NCBI GenBank assembly: GCA_019639255.1 | Contig: JAHBSF010000016.1 | Span: 1-64,000, forward strand | Length of the DNA: 64,000 bases | Direction of reading: 5' to 3' | Origin: Acidobacteriota bacterium | GTDB taxonomy: Bacteria; Acidobacteriota; Blastocatellia; RBC074 | Shown here: positions 35,742 to 44,768 of the stretch, piece after piece | Position numbering within the stretch: the first letter of the stretch is position 1 | How the letters are laid out: the number at the start of each line of letters is the position of its first letter | Notes under the pieces: generated by a model | Databases searched by the model: none | Seen by the model: the letters and a program-made list of their open reading frames with translations, nothing else | What the model was told of the DNA's origin: nothing | Made by a program: the position numbers and the translations under genes

Positions 35742-37160
35742 TCAAGCAAGGATTTTCCGTGCAACGACGCCCGCTACATCGGTAAGCCGGAAGTTGCGTC
35801 CGTTGTAGTTGTAGGTCAGGCGTTCGTGGTCGAGGCCGAGCAGGTGAAGCGCCGTTGCGTGAAAATCGTGAATGTGCATGCGGTCTTCGACCGCGTGGTA
35901 GCCGATCTCGTCCGTAGCGCCGTAGGCGAATCCGCCCTTGACGCCGCCTCCGGCCATCCAGATCGTATAGCCGTATGGATTGTGATCGCGCCCGTCGCCG
36001 CCCTGCGATACGGGCGTTCTTCCGAATTCGCCCGCCCATATGACGAGCGTGTCCTGGAGCAATCCGCGCGATTTCAGATCTTTCAACAGTCCGGCGATGG
36101 GTTTGTCTACTTCGCGCGCGTTCTGGGTGTGCAGGTTGTAAAGTTCGCTGTGCTGATCCCACTTGTAGCTGTGCGTGCATTGAATGAATCGAACGTCGCG
36201 TTCAGCGAGCCTGCGCGCAAGCAGGCACTGCCAGGCGAAATCGCGCGTCAGCGGATCGTCGAGTCCGTAAAGTTTTTTCGTCGCTTCGGACTCCTTGTCG
36301 ATCTCGAACGCTTCGGGCGCTTCGGTCTGCATGCGAAATGCGAGTTCAAACGCCTGTATGCGCGCTTCGAGCTGCGGATCGTTGCCGCGCAGCGCTTCGT
36401 GGCGGCGGTTGACGTTCCGGAGCATTTCCAGTTCGTAGCGCTGCTCGTCGCCGCTCAGGCGTTTGTTGACGAGGTACTCGATCGGTTCGCTGCTTATGTC
36501 TTCGACCTTCATTCCGGCGTGTCCGATTGCGGTTCCCTGATAGGCGCCGGGCAGGAACGCCGAACTCCAGTTTTTTGCGCCGCCGTGCGCAAGCGAGGGT
36601 TTGATTGCGATGAAGCCGGGCAGGTTCCGGTTTTCGGTTCCCAGGCCGTAAAGCGTCCAGGAACCCAGGCTCGGGCGGATGAAGGTGCTTGTACCGGTGA
36701 AGGTCTGAAGCAGCGCCGCTCCGTGATCTACGCCCTCGCCCACCATCGAGCGGATGACGCAAAGATCGTCGGCGCATTCGCGCACATTTGGAAACAGATC
36801 GCTCACGGGAAGCCCGCTTTTGCCTCCCCTCCGGAACGTCCACGGAGATTTCATCAGCGGACCCGGATCGGACCGGTCGAATGCAAGAGGCCGTTTGATC
36901 GGCAGCGGCTTGCCGTGATCGCGGTCGAGGCGCTCTTTGGGATCGAATGTATCGATGCTCGACGGCCCGCCGTGCATAAACAGGAATATGACTCGTTTCG
37001 CCCGGGGCGCAAAATGCGCGGATTTCGGCGCAAGCGGGTTCGCCGTTTGAGAAAAGAAATCCGTCGCAAGCAGCGTCGTCAAACCGAGTGAGCCGAATCC
37101 GAGCCCGGCCGCGCGCAGCCACGCCCGGCGAGATACGGGCATTGCTTCCCGCTTGTACAT
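35742..37160 (-). CDS. DUF1501 protein with Tat-type signal
   Basis: A 472-residue sulfatase-fold (alkaline-phosphatase-like) exported protein. The N-terminus PVSRRAWLRAAGLGFGSLGL is a twin-arginine signal. Family motifs include IFLFMHGGPSSIDTFDPK, GTSTFIRPSLGSW, VIWAGEFGRTP and DGRDHNPYGYTIWMAGGGVKGG. Its biochemical role is unknown; in Planctomycetota and Acidobacteriota it is nearly always paired with a cytochrome/DUF1549/DUF1553 gene, which is the case here (upstream on the same strand, about 65 bp away). The start could be 37160 or 37142; the latter has GGGAAG upstream. Confidence 0.92.
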   Translation of the reverse strand: MYKREAMPVSRRAWLRAAGLGFGSLGLTTLLATDFFSQTANPLAPKSAHFAPRAKRVIFLFMHGGPSSIDTFDPKERLDRDHGKPLPIKRPLAFDRSDPGPLMKSPWTFRRGGKSGLPVSDLFPNVRECADDLCVIRSMVGEGVDHGAALLQTFTGTSTFIRPSLGSWTLYGLGTENRNLPGFIAIKPSLAHGGAKNWSSAFLPGAYQGTAIGHAGMKVEDISSEPIEYLVNKRLSGDEQRYELEMLRNVNRRHEALRGNDPQLEARIQAFELAFRMQTEAPEAFEIDKESEATKKLYGLDDPLTRDFAWQCLLARRLAERDVRFIQCTHSYKWDQHSELYNLHTQNAREVDKPIAGLLKDLKSRGLLQDTLVIWAGEFGRTPVSQGGDGRDHNPYGYTIWMAGGGVKGGFAYGATDEIGYHAVEDRMHIHDFHATALHLLGLDHERLTYNYNGRNFRLTDVAGVVARKILA

Positions 37161-37177
37161 CGATGCTATGGGATCGT

Positions 37178-37222
37178 TTCCGCCAATTCCGTTCATTCCG
37201 TGTATTCCGCGGTTTCTCTGGA
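37178..37222. repeat. One-armed class B repeat between DUF1501 and its cytochrome partner
   Basis: The words TTCCGCCAATTCCGTTC and TCCGTGTATTCCGCGG follow the class B pattern, but the second arm is missing. It fills the short gap between the two genes. Confidence 0.6.
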
Positions 37223-37225
37223 TTT

Positions 37226-40084
37226 TTAATCGAGGTAGATGAAATCGTTGGCCGCCATAAGCACGCGCGCAAGGCTCATCCAGGACTTGTATTCGTTTTC
37301 GGCGCCCGGGAATTTTTCCCTGTAAACGGCCAGATATTTGATCGCTCCGGATATTTCTTCTTGTGCAGGCCGGCGGTTGAGTATCCGCAGATAAGCGCGC
37401 TCGATGCGCCCTGCATCATCGTTCGCAGGTTCGGCGCACAGTGCGCGGGCGAAGTTCGCCGCACGATCGGCGAGAAACTCGCTGTTGAGCCAGAACAGCG
37501 CCTGCGTCGCTACGTTGGTCAACTGCCGCTTGCCGTTTACCGTCGTCGCGTCTCCGAAATCGAAGAGATTCAAAAGCGGCGGGAGGTTTGCGCGCCGCAG
37601 CGGCAGGTATACGGTGCGCCTGGTGATCTTTTCCGGATTCAGGCTCAGCCGCTTGTCGTCGTTTTCGCCGTCGGTGCCCGTGCCGGATTGCAGCGTGCCG
37701 CCCATAGTAAGGTCGAGCGATCCGTCGATTGCAAGCATAGCGTCGCGCATCTCTTCGACCGTGAGCCTGCGTCGCGGAAAACGCGACAGCAAACGATTGT
37801 CGGGATCTTTCGCCATGCCTTCATCCGATGCCCGGCTCGACATCTGATACGCGCTCGAAAGCATGATGGTGCGGTGCAGCGCCTTGATCGACCATCCTCC
37901 TGCAACGAACCGGCGCGCCAGATAATCGAGCAGTTCCGGATGCGTGGGCCGCTCGCCCATCACGCCGAAGTTGTCGGGCGTGCGCACGAGCCCCTCGCCG
38001 AAATGCCAGCCCCATACGCGGTTGACCATCACCCTCGCCGTCAGCGGATTATCCGCGCGCGCGACCCAGTCGGCGAGTTCGAGCCTGCCGCTGCCCGACC
38101 AGTTTTCGGGCGCGGGAATACCGAGCTTCAGTATCTGCGGGACGTCCTTCGGAGCGGGTTCGCCCGGATTGTGGTACGAGCCGCGTATGAATACGCGCTG
38201 CTCGACGATTTCTCCGTCTTCGACCGCGCAGGCCATATCGGGTTCGGGCGGCGCCTGTTTTCGGATTTCTTCGCGCTCGGCGATGAGTTTTTTCATCCGC
38301 GCCTGCGCATCCGGCGTAAACCTCGCTTCATCCTTTTCATCCACCGCAAGCGGTCCCTTCCTGTTGAAGTAGACCTCGGCGAAGAACCGGTCGTGTCCGG
38401 CTTCAAACGACGGCTTGTCGGGCAGCGGGGATTTGTTCGCCGCAACAGCATCTTCATATTTCCTGCGCCACGCAGAGACTTTTGCATCCCATTCGCCGAG
38501 GCGTTTGACGAAGCGCTCCTGATAACCGAGCGCAACTTCGCGTCGCTCGAGTGTTGCGGCCCGCTCCCACTCAAGCAGGTGCTCGCGCGGTTTACCCGGT
38601 TTCAGATACTCGACCCACTTTGCAAACGCTTCGGGCGAAAGCTTCACTTTGTGAGCTTCGTCGTTTAACTCCAGACCGTCTTCATAAACGCGGCGCGCAG
38701 CGAGCATGATTTCCGCAAGCTGCGCTGCGGCCGTTTGCGCTTCGGGCTGTTTCACCGAATCGATGATTTCGTCTATTGCAAAGCGAACTCGTTTAAGACG
38801 GTCGTTGTGCAGGCGCAAGGCTTTTTCGTAAGAATCGTATTCTGTTTTCGGTACGAGCGGTTTTGTAAGCGGCGGGGATACGAATTCCTTCGGATCGCGG
38901 AAACTGCGCGTAGAGGCGAAGATGGAAATCATCGAGTAGTAGTCGCGCGTCAGTATGGGATCGAACTTGTGATCGTGGCAGCGCGCGCACGCTACTGTCA
39001 GCCCCAGAAACGCTTTCGACGTCACATCCACCTGCTCGTCGTATACGTCGTAAAGCATTCGCGTCTTGTCCTGCTGAGCCAGGGCCTTGGCTCCGAGCGC
39101 AAGAAACCCCGTTGCTACTATGCCGCGGCGATTGACGCCGAGTTTTGCATCCTCTCCTTCGGGCGCGAGCAGATCGCCCGCTATCTGTTCGCGGATAAAC
39201 CGGTCGTAGGGCAGGTCGGCGTTGAATGCCGCGATTACCCAGTCGCGATAGCGCCAGGCGTGCGGATAGCGGTGATCTTCGTCGTTGCCCGTAGAGTCGG
39301 CGTAGCGGGCCACGTCGAGCCATCGTCTGCCCCACTGTTCGCCGTAACGGGGCGAGGCAAGCAGCCGGTCCACGACTTTTGCGAAAGCATCGGGTAAACG
39401 GTCGGCGAGAAAGTTTCGTATCTCGCTTTCAGTTGGAGGAAGCCCCGTAAGATCGAACGTAGCGCGGCGCAGCAGTTCGAGCCGATCGGCGGGCGGTGCG
39501 GGAGCGATGCCTTTTTCTTCAAGTTTTGCGAGAATGAAGCCGTCAATCGGCGATTTGATCAGGTTTTTGTTGCGGATTGCGGGCGGCGCCGGATCGGCTA
39601 CGGGCTGAAAGGCCCAGAAACTTTTTTCCTCCTCGCTGAAAGTGCGGCCCGATTTGCGCACCGCTACGGATTCGGCGGAATCTTTTGCGGGTTTTGCTCC
39701 GGGCCACGGGGCGCCCATCCTTACCCACTCGGTAAGGACGGAGATTTCTTCGTCCTTCAGTTTGCCCGTGGGGGGCATCTTGATTTCGCCGTCGTAGCCT
39801 ATGACCTTGAGCAGACGGCTTTCCATCGGGCGTTCGCCGTCGATGAGGGGGCCGCTTTCGCCGCCGCGCGCAAACCCTTCGGCCGTCGACATATCGAGTT
39901 CGGCCACGAGAGCCTGAGAGTTGTGACACTTCTGGCACTTGGCCGAGAGTATTGGCCTTACTTTTTTCTCGAAGAACTCGTCATCCGCTGCGGCTCCGGC
40001 CGGCCGTTGGGCGAGCAATGCCAGGGCGGCGAAAAGCGCCAGTACGGGAAGTTTGTAAATCCATCGACTACGAACAGTCATCAT
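37226..40084 (-). CDS. PSD1-type cytochrome c / DUF1549 / DUF1553 protein
   Basis: A 952-residue exported protein with a signal peptide (about 10-31). Next is a cytochrome-like domain with CQKCH near residue 50, then DUF1549 (about 160-370, PIDGFILAKLEEKGI and SPRYGEQWGRRWLDVARYADS), with CARCHDHKFDPI at its end, and DUF1553 in the last 250 residues (NPLTARVMVNRVWGWHFGEGLV, HPELLDYLARRFV, SWSIKALHRTIMLSSAYQ-like). The function is unknown; the family is found with DUF1501 proteins and is thought to handle sulfated or complex polysaccharides. This is the first gene of the minus-strand block that continues to the DUF1080 gene. Confidence 0.93.
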   Translation of the reverse strand: MMTVRSRWIYKLPVLALFAALALLAQRPAGAAADDEFFEKKVRPILSAKCQKCHNSQALVAELDMSTAEGFARGGESGPLIDGERPMESRLLKVIGYDGEIKMPPTGKLKDEEISVLTEWVRMGAPWPGAKPAKDSAESVAVRKSGRTFSEEEKSFWAFQPVADPAPPAIRNKNLIKSPIDGFILAKLEEKGIAPAPPADRLELLRRATFDLTGLPPTESEIRNFLADRLPDAFAKVVDRLLASPRYGEQWGRRWLDVARYADSTGNDEDHRYPHAWRYRDWVIAAFNADLPYDRFIREQIAGDLLAPEGEDAKLGVNRRGIVATGFLALGAKALAQQDKTRMLYDVYDEQVDVTSKAFLGLTVACARCHDHKFDPILTRDYYSMISIFASTRSFRDPKEFVSPPLTKPLVPKTEYDSYEKALRLHNDRLKRVRFAIDEIIDSVKQPEAQTAAAQLAEIMLAARRVYEDGLELNDEAHKVKLSPEAFAKWVEYLKPGKPREHLLEWERAATLERREVALGYQERFVKRLGEWDAKVSAWRRKYEDAVAANKSPLPDKPSFEAGHDRFFAEVYFNRKGPLAVDEKDEARFTPDAQARMKKLIAEREEIRKQAPPEPDMACAVEDGEIVEQRVFIRGSYHNPGEPAPKDVPQILKLGIPAPENWSGSGRLELADWVARADNPLTARVMVNRVWGWHFGEGLVRTPDNFGVMGERPTHPELLDYLARRFVAGGWSIKALHRTIMLSSAYQMSSRASDEGMAKDPDNRLLSRFPRRRLTVEEMRDAMLAIDGSLDLTMGGTLQSGTGTDGENDDKRLSLNPEKITRRTVYLPLRRANLPPLLNLFDFGDATTVNGKRQLTNVATQALFWLNSEFLADRAANFARALCAEPANDDAGRIERAYLRILNRRPAQEEISGAIKYLAVYREKFPGAENEYKSWMSLARVLMAANDFIYLD

Positions 40085-40540
40085 GCCGAATCCCAGGGCT
40101 GGTTTGATGTATGCGCGCCCGTACTGTACGGCCGGCGCGCGCGGAATTTTTCTGTGTGGTTAACGGACTGCCAGACTAGCGATGCGGCGGCGGAATGTCA
40201 ATTTCCCGGGACGGAAATTGGTCAGACCGCTTTGACGAGGTCAAAATTACTGATGCAACGGCCGCATTTGCAGCCAATCGAACAAAACACATCCTTCCGG
40301 GGCTTGCGGTTTGAATCTTCTCATTGACTGATCGGGTGGCGCGTGATTGAATAGCGTCCCATAGCGGCGAGTTTATGACGGGACGTCGAGGTAGTCGCCC
40401 TCACGATCCACAATCTGACTGACCGAATCGAGCCTATACGATCCGAACCCGGACAACCCGGAGTGCGCCTTGTAGAGAGTCATACTCGTACTCTTCCGTT
40501 CGCAGTCTACGTTTTTGGCCGGCGCGAAAGTGAAGCCAAG
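40085..40540. other. Divergent intergenic region
   Basis: No gene is convincing here. It should contain the promoter of the PSD1 gene. A perfect 6-bp inverted repeat TTTGAC-GAG-GTCAAA lies at 40231-40245, and a palindromic element follows at 40545. Confidence 0.6.
40231..40245. promoter_or_regulatory. Possible operator (15-bp palindrome)
   Basis: TTTGACGAGGTCAAA is a perfect inverted repeat with a 3-base centre, 147 bp upstream of the PSD1 start. Its size and symmetry fit a dimeric repressor site; no regulator gene is adjacent, so this is a weak call. Confidence 0.3.
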
Positions 40541-40544
40541 TGGG

Positions 40545-40640
40545 GAAAGACAACGGAACATACGGAATGAAACGGAATAAACGGAAGGGCATTATCTTTT
40601 CCGTTTATTCCGTTTCATTCCGTATGTTCCGTTGTCTTTC
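40545..40640. repeat. Palindromic intergenic element A11 (perfect 42-bp arms)
   Basis: The arms 40545-40586 and 40599-40640 are exact reverse complements, starting GAAAGACAACGGAACATACG. The arm sequence (GGAATGAAACGGAATAAACGG) differs from those at 25224 and 60816. It lies 16 bp upstream of the ABC permease start, so it is in a 5' region rather than at a gene end. Confidence 0.97.
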
Positions 40641-40656
40641 TTTTTCCTGATCTGAG

Positions 40657-41631
40657 ATGTGGCGAATCGTAATTCGTCGTCTGCTGGCGCTCGCGCCGCT
40701 GCTGCTGGCGGTGGCGTTGGGGGCGTTTCTTCTGGTGCGGCTGGCGCCGGGGGATTTTCTCTCGGAGTTGAGCCTCAATCCGCAGGTTTCGCCCGAAACC
40801 GTCGCGGCAATGCGCGAGCGTTACGGGCTCGACCTGCCGTGGTACGAGCAGTTCGGAAGGTGGCTTTCGCGCGCGGTGCGCGGCGATCTGGGGTATTCGC
40901 TTGCATGTCATTGCGCGGTAGCGGGCCAGATTGCGGTGCACGTCTTTCAGACTACGGTGCTGGCGGCGGCGGGTTTGGGCCTTGCGCTTGCAGCAGCATT
41001 GCCGCTCGGCGTCTGGTCGGTGTGGAAGCGGTCGCGGATGCTCGATCGCGCAATCACCGCCGGAGTATCGATTCTGCTAGCGTGGCCCACGTTTCTGTGG
41101 GCGCTCGGGGCGCTTCTGCTGGCGGCCGGAACCGGATGGTTCCCGATCGGCGGCATCAGTTCAATAGAAAATGAAAAATATTCCACTGCGGAAAAATTCA
41201 TTGATCTTTTGCATCATCTGGCGCTGCCGGCTGCGGTAGTGGCGCTCAAACAGGCGCCGCATTATTTGCAGACGCTGCGCGCAGGCCTCGCCGAGGCGAT
41301 GGTGGAAGATCACATTCGTGCGGCGCGCGCGCGCGGGGTCGCAGAATCGCGTCTGCTTGTGCGGCACGCTTTGCGCAACGCAATCAATCCGCTGCTGACT
41401 ATGTTCGGTCAGGGCGTGGGCGCGCTGCTGTCGGGCACGTTCATAGTAGAGACCGTGCTGTCGTGGCCGGGGATCGGATCACTTGCTGTAGGGTCGCTGC
41501 TTGCGCGCGATCTGGATATGCTGGTTGCGTGCCTGCTGTATGCGGCGATTTTGCTGGCGATGGGGAATCTGCTGGCGGATCTGATGCTGGCTGCGGCCGA
41601 TCCGCGCATTCGCAGGCCGCAGCGCGGGTGA
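40657..41631 (+). CDS. Peptide/nickel-type ABC transporter permease (DppB-like)
   Basis: A 324-residue inner-membrane permease with about six helices: LLALAPLLLAVALGAFLLVRLAPGD at the start, then TTVLAAAGLGLALAAALPLGVW, and a C-terminal pair. HALRNAINPLLTMFGQGVGALLSGTFIVETVLSWPGIG is the BPD_transp_1 coupling region. PGDF and RYGLDLPWYEQFGRWL are typical of oligopeptide systems. It forms a heterodimer with the next gene. No ribosome-binding site is visible before the ATG. The transporter ATPases (DppD/DppF type) are not in this window. Confidence 0.93.
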   Translation: MWRIVIRRLLALAPLLLAVALGAFLLVRLAPGDFLSELSLNPQVSPETVAAMRERYGLDLPWYEQFGRWLSRAVRGDLGYSLACHCAVAGQIAVHVFQTTVLAAAGLGLALAAALPLGVWSVWKRSRMLDRAITAGVSILLAWPTFLWALGALLLAAGTGWFPIGGISSIENEKYSTAEKFIDLLHHLALPAAVVALKQAPHYLQTLRAGLAEAMVEDHIRAARARGVAESRLLVRHALRNAINPLLTMFGQGVGALLSGTFIVETVLSWPGIGSLAVGSLLARDLDMLVACLLYAAILLAMGNLLADLMLAAADPRIRRPQRG

Positions 41632-41636
41632 ACATT

Positions 41637-42740
41637 ATGGGCCGGGCGGTGCGAGATACCCATTGGCTGAAAGGATTGAGACGCGCCTGGCGCGCATCGC
41701 CCCGAAGATTGAGGTTCGGCGTCTTCGTGCTCGGCGCGTTCGCATTGGCGGCGCTCGCCGCAGACTTCCTCGCGCCCTACGATCCGGCGATGCAGGATCG
41801 CGAGCATTTTCACGCGCCGCCCGCGACGCTCTACTGGATGGATCAAAAAGGCGAGTGGAGCTGGCGGCCCTACATCTACCGGAGCCGGCTCGAAGACCGC
41901 ATCGAGATGATCTACCGCGAGGATCGCACGCAGGCCTTTTCGTTGAAGTTTTTTGTCGCTCGCGAGGAGTATCGGCTGCTGGGCGTTTTGCCGTGCCGGG
42001 TGAAGTTGTTCGGCGTAGACGCGCCGGCGCGTATATTTCTGTTTGGCAGCGACGGGCTAGGCCGGGATGTGCTGTCGCGGCTGCTCTACGGCGCGCGCGT
42101 ATCGCTTTCGATCGCGGCGGCGGCGCTGCTGATTTCGTTTCCTCTGGCCATCGGCATCGGGAGTCTGGCGGGGTATTACGGCGGGGCTGTAGATTTTGTA
42201 TGCATGCGGGCTGTGGAACTTTTTCTGGCCCTCCCGGCGTTTTATCTGATTATTGCACTCTCGAGTGCGCTGCCGAGGGACGTTGCGCCCGAAGCCCGCG
42301 CGGCGTCGATTATGGCGATGATTGCGCTGTTTGGCTGGGCGAGTCTGGCGCGGATCGTGCGCGGGATGGTGCTCGGGTTGCGCGAAAGGGATTTTGTTGC
42401 TTCCGCGCGTGCAGCAGGATGCACGGACTGGAGGATTCTGCGGCGGCACGTGTGGCCGCAGATTGCGGGCCTGATGCTTGTGCAGGCGGCGCTGGCGGCG
42501 CCCGGTTTTATGCTCGCCGAGGTGACGCTTTCTTACCTGGGACTGGGAGTTCAGGAGCCGCTGCCAAGCTGGGGCGGTATGCTTGCAACGGGGCAGAACG
42601 TGCTGGCGCTTACCGGGTTCTGGTGGACGCTTGCTCCGGGTGCGGCGATCCTGTTTGTGTGCTTCGGATTTCATATGCTGGCCGACGGTTTGAGAGAAGC
42701 CCTCGATCCGCGCGCCGCATCACTTGACTGGGGCGATTGA
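41637..42740 (+). CDS. Peptide/nickel-type ABC transporter permease (DppC-like)
   Basis: A 367-residue permease. The start at 41637 lies 5 bp after the previous stop and gives the usual short cytoplasmic N-terminus followed by a helix (FGVFVLGAFALAALAADFLAPYDPA). Between helix 1 and the transport domain there is a long periplasmic part (about residues 50-135), as in DppC/OppC proteins. FGSDGLGRDVLSRLLYGARVSLSIA and ASARAAGCTDWRILRRHVWPQ are family motifs. The next gene (binding protein) begins within or just after its end. Confidence 0.93.
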   Translation: MGRAVRDTHWLKGLRRAWRASPRRLRFGVFVLGAFALAALAADFLAPYDPAMQDREHFHAPPATLYWMDQKGEWSWRPYIYRSRLEDRIEMIYREDRTQAFSLKFFVAREEYRLLGVLPCRVKLFGVDAPARIFLFGSDGLGRDVLSRLLYGARVSLSIAAAALLISFPLAIGIGSLAGYYGGAVDFVCMRAVELFLALPAFYLIIALSSALPRDVAPEARAASIMAMIALFGWASLARIVRGMVLGLRERDFVASARAAGCTDWRILRRHVWPQIAGLMLVQAALAAPGFMLAEVTLSYLGLGVQEPLPSWGGMLATGQNVLALTGFWWTLAPGAAILFVCFGFHMLADGLREALDPRAASLDWGD

Positions 42741-42756
42741 ATCGGGACGGATAAAA

Positions 42757-44562
42757 TTGGAGCGCAGGAAAAAACACCGAACAAAGGGAACAAAGGGAAC
42801 AAACGGAACAAGCGGAACTAAGGGAAAGTTCCTGGCGGGTTTGGTTTGTTTCATCGCGCCGGCGATTGTTTTGCTCGCCGTATGGCCTGCGGCGTTGCCG
42901 TCAATATCGGAAGGCGCGGCAAACGCACAGGGCAGTCGTGCGCGCGCAGGCGGGCGGCTCGTTGCGTCGAAATCGGCCGCGCCGCAGACCTTCAACAGGC
43001 TGTTTGCAACCGATGAGCCGACCACGAGCATGACCGAGCCGCTGGTGGGACATCTCGTAAAGATCAACCGACAGACGCAACTGCCCGAACCCGAACTCGC
43101 CGAATCCTGGCGCGTATCGCCCGACGGCCGCCGCATTACCTTCACACTGCGGCGCGGCGTGCGGTTTTCCGACGGACAGCCCTTTACGGCCGATGACGTT
43201 GTCTTTACCTTCGCGGTCATAAATGATCCAAACGTAGCGGCGCCGTCCGCCGATATCTTCAACATACAGGGGCAACGCATACAGGTAGAGAAGGTCGATG
43301 CCTTGACCGTGGCGTTTACCCTGCCCGTACCCTATGCGGGCGGAGTGAGGCTTTTTGACGGCCCGCCCATATTGCCGCGCCACATTCTGGAGCCTGCCTG
43401 GCGCGCAGGCCGCCTCAGACAGGAATGGGGATTGGGTGCAGCGCCGGAGCGCGTGGTGGGGTTGGGGCCGTTCAAGATCAAATCCTACGTGCCGGGACAG
43501 CGCCTCGTGCTCGGACGTAACGAGCATTACTGGAAGCGAAGCGCTACGGGAACTCGGCTGCCGTATCTGGATGAACTCGTTTTCGTCATCGACCGGGACC
43601 GGAATACGCAGTTGCTGAAATTCCAGCGCGGGGAAACCGACGTGCTCAGTCCGGTGAATGCCGACGATCTGGCGGTGTTGAGGCCCGTAGAGCGGCAGGG
43701 GCGGATACGCATATTCGATCTCGGGCCGAGCATGATCCGCGAGGTGTTCTGGTTCAACCAGCATCCGGGGCAGCGCGGCGGGCGTCCGATAGTCGATCCG
43801 GTGAAACTCGCCTGGTTTCGCGAAACGAAGTTCCGCCAGGCGGTGTCCTCGGCGATTGACCGCGCGGCGATTGTAAATCTGGTATTTGCCGGAAGGGCGG
43901 CGGAGCAGTACGGATTTCTGTCGGCGGGCGACCGCGTCTGGCATAATCCCAACGTGCCGAAGTTCGCCTACGACCCGGCGCGCGCGCGGCAACTGCTCGA
44001 ACAGGCGGGCTTTCGCTATCAGGGCGCGCAACTGCTCGATGCTCAGGGCCGTGAAGTGGCTTTTACGCTGACGACAAACGCGGGCAATGCGCTGCGGGCG
44101 AAGATGAGCGCACTGATTCAGGCGGATTTGGCCAAAGTGGGGATGAAGGTTACGCTTCAGGCTGTAGAGGCGCAGGCGCTGCTGTCGAGGCTGGGCGAGG
44201 GAGGGGATTACGAGGCGTGTTTGCTTGCGATCGTAAGCGGCGACGCAGATCCGACCTCGCATCAGAATGCGCTGCTCAGCCGGGGCTCGGGCCACTGGTG
44301 GCATCCCGCGCAGCGGCAGCCGGCAACTCCCTGGGAAGCGCGCATAGACCAGTTGATGCAGCGGCAGATGGGCGCACTCAATACCGCCGCGCGCAAGCGG
44401 CTCTTTAATGAGGTGCAGTCCATTCTCGGCGAGCAGCAGCCGTTCATATTTCTTGCTGCGCGAAACCTGATCGTGGGCGCCGCGAGCGATCTCGGCAATC
44501 TGCGCCCGGCGCTGCTGCCCGATTTTCTGCTGTGGAACTGCGATGAAATCTATCGCCGCTAA
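42757..44562 (+). CDS. Extracellular solute-binding protein, family 5
   Basis: A 601-residue periplasmic binding protein for peptides or similar ligands. Family 5 motifs are present: EPLVGHLVKINRQTQLPEPELAESWRVSPDGRRITFTLRRGVRFSDGQPFTADDVVFT and KFRQAVSSAIDRAAIV. The start is uncertain; a TTG at 42757 (frame open to 42724) gives MERRKKHRTKGTKGTNGTSG, a very long polar n-region before the hydrophobic segment FLAGLVCFIAPAIVLLAVWP. This n-region is encoded by a half copy of the palindromic-element arm (42776-42828). An alternative is that translation starts after the repeat at an unusual codon. It is the third gene of the transporter operon. Confidence 0.9.
   Translation: MERRKKHRTKGTKGTNGTSGTKGKFLAGLVCFIAPAIVLLAVWPAALPSISEGAANAQGSRARAGGRLVASKSAAPQTFNRLFATDEPTTSMTEPLVGHLVKINRQTQLPEPELAESWRVSPDGRRITFTLRRGVRFSDGQPFTADDVVFTFAVINDPNVAAPSADIFNIQGQRIQVEKVDALTVAFTLPVPYAGGVRLFDGPPILPRHILEPAWRAGRLRQEWGLGAAPERVVGLGPFKIKSYVPGQRLVLGRNEHYWKRSATGTRLPYLDELVFVIDRDRNTQLLKFQRGETDVLSPVNADDLAVLRPVERQGRIRIFDLGPSMIREVFWFNQHPGQRGGRPIVDPVKLAWFRETKFRQAVSSAIDRAAIVNLVFAGRAAEQYGFLSAGDRVWHNPNVPKFAYDPARARQLLEQAGFRYQGAQLLDAQGREVAFTLTTNAGNALRAKMSALIQADLAKVGMKVTLQAVEAQALLSRLGEGGDYEACLLAIVSGDADPTSHQNALLSRGSGHWWHPAQRQPATPWEARIDQLMQRQMGALNTAARKRLFNEVQSILGEQQPFIFLAARNLIVGAASDLGNLRPALLPDFLLWNCDEIYRR
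42776..42828 (+). repeat. One-armed palindromic-element remnant inside a coding region
   Basis: The purine-rich words CCGAACAAAGGGAACAAAGG and GAACAAACGGAACAAGCGG follow the class A arm pattern. No pyrimidine arm follows. It is read as KGTKGTNGTSGTKG in the signal-peptide n-region of the solute-binding protein. Confidence 0.75.
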
Positions 44563-44591
44563 ACCAATCCACAATTGGTACAAAGCGTGAG

Positions 44592-44690
44592 ACAAGAGAT
44601 AACGCAACATTGGAAATGAAACGAAAATCACGGAAAGCCATGTATTTCCGTTTGTTCCGTCTTATTTCGTATGTATGTTATCTCTCTTTT
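44592..44690. repeat. Palindromic intergenic element A12
   Basis: The left arm ACAAGAGATAACGCAACATT and right arm ending TATGTATGTTATCTCTCTTT pair imperfectly. Outer sequences (GCGCCAATGCCGTGTGATTT) match the outer arms of the copies at 4206 and 5862. It lies between the transporter operon and the sigma-factor gene. Confidence 0.92.
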
Positions 44691-44732
44691 ATGCGCCAAT
44701 GCCGTGTGATTTGGATTAGTATCCACAGCGGT

Positions 44733-44761
44733 TTGACATCAATGCGCTGAGAACATAGATT
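44733..44761 (+). promoter_or_regulatory. Strong sigma-70-type promoter of the ECF sigma gene
   Basis: A perfect -35 TTGACA (44733-44738) is followed by exactly 17 bp and then TAGATT (44756-44761). The ATG at 44769 begins 7 bp later, so transcription should start at or one base before the start codon. This predicts a leaderless message for the sigma factor. Confidence 0.75.
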
Positions 44762-44768
44762 GAGCCGA

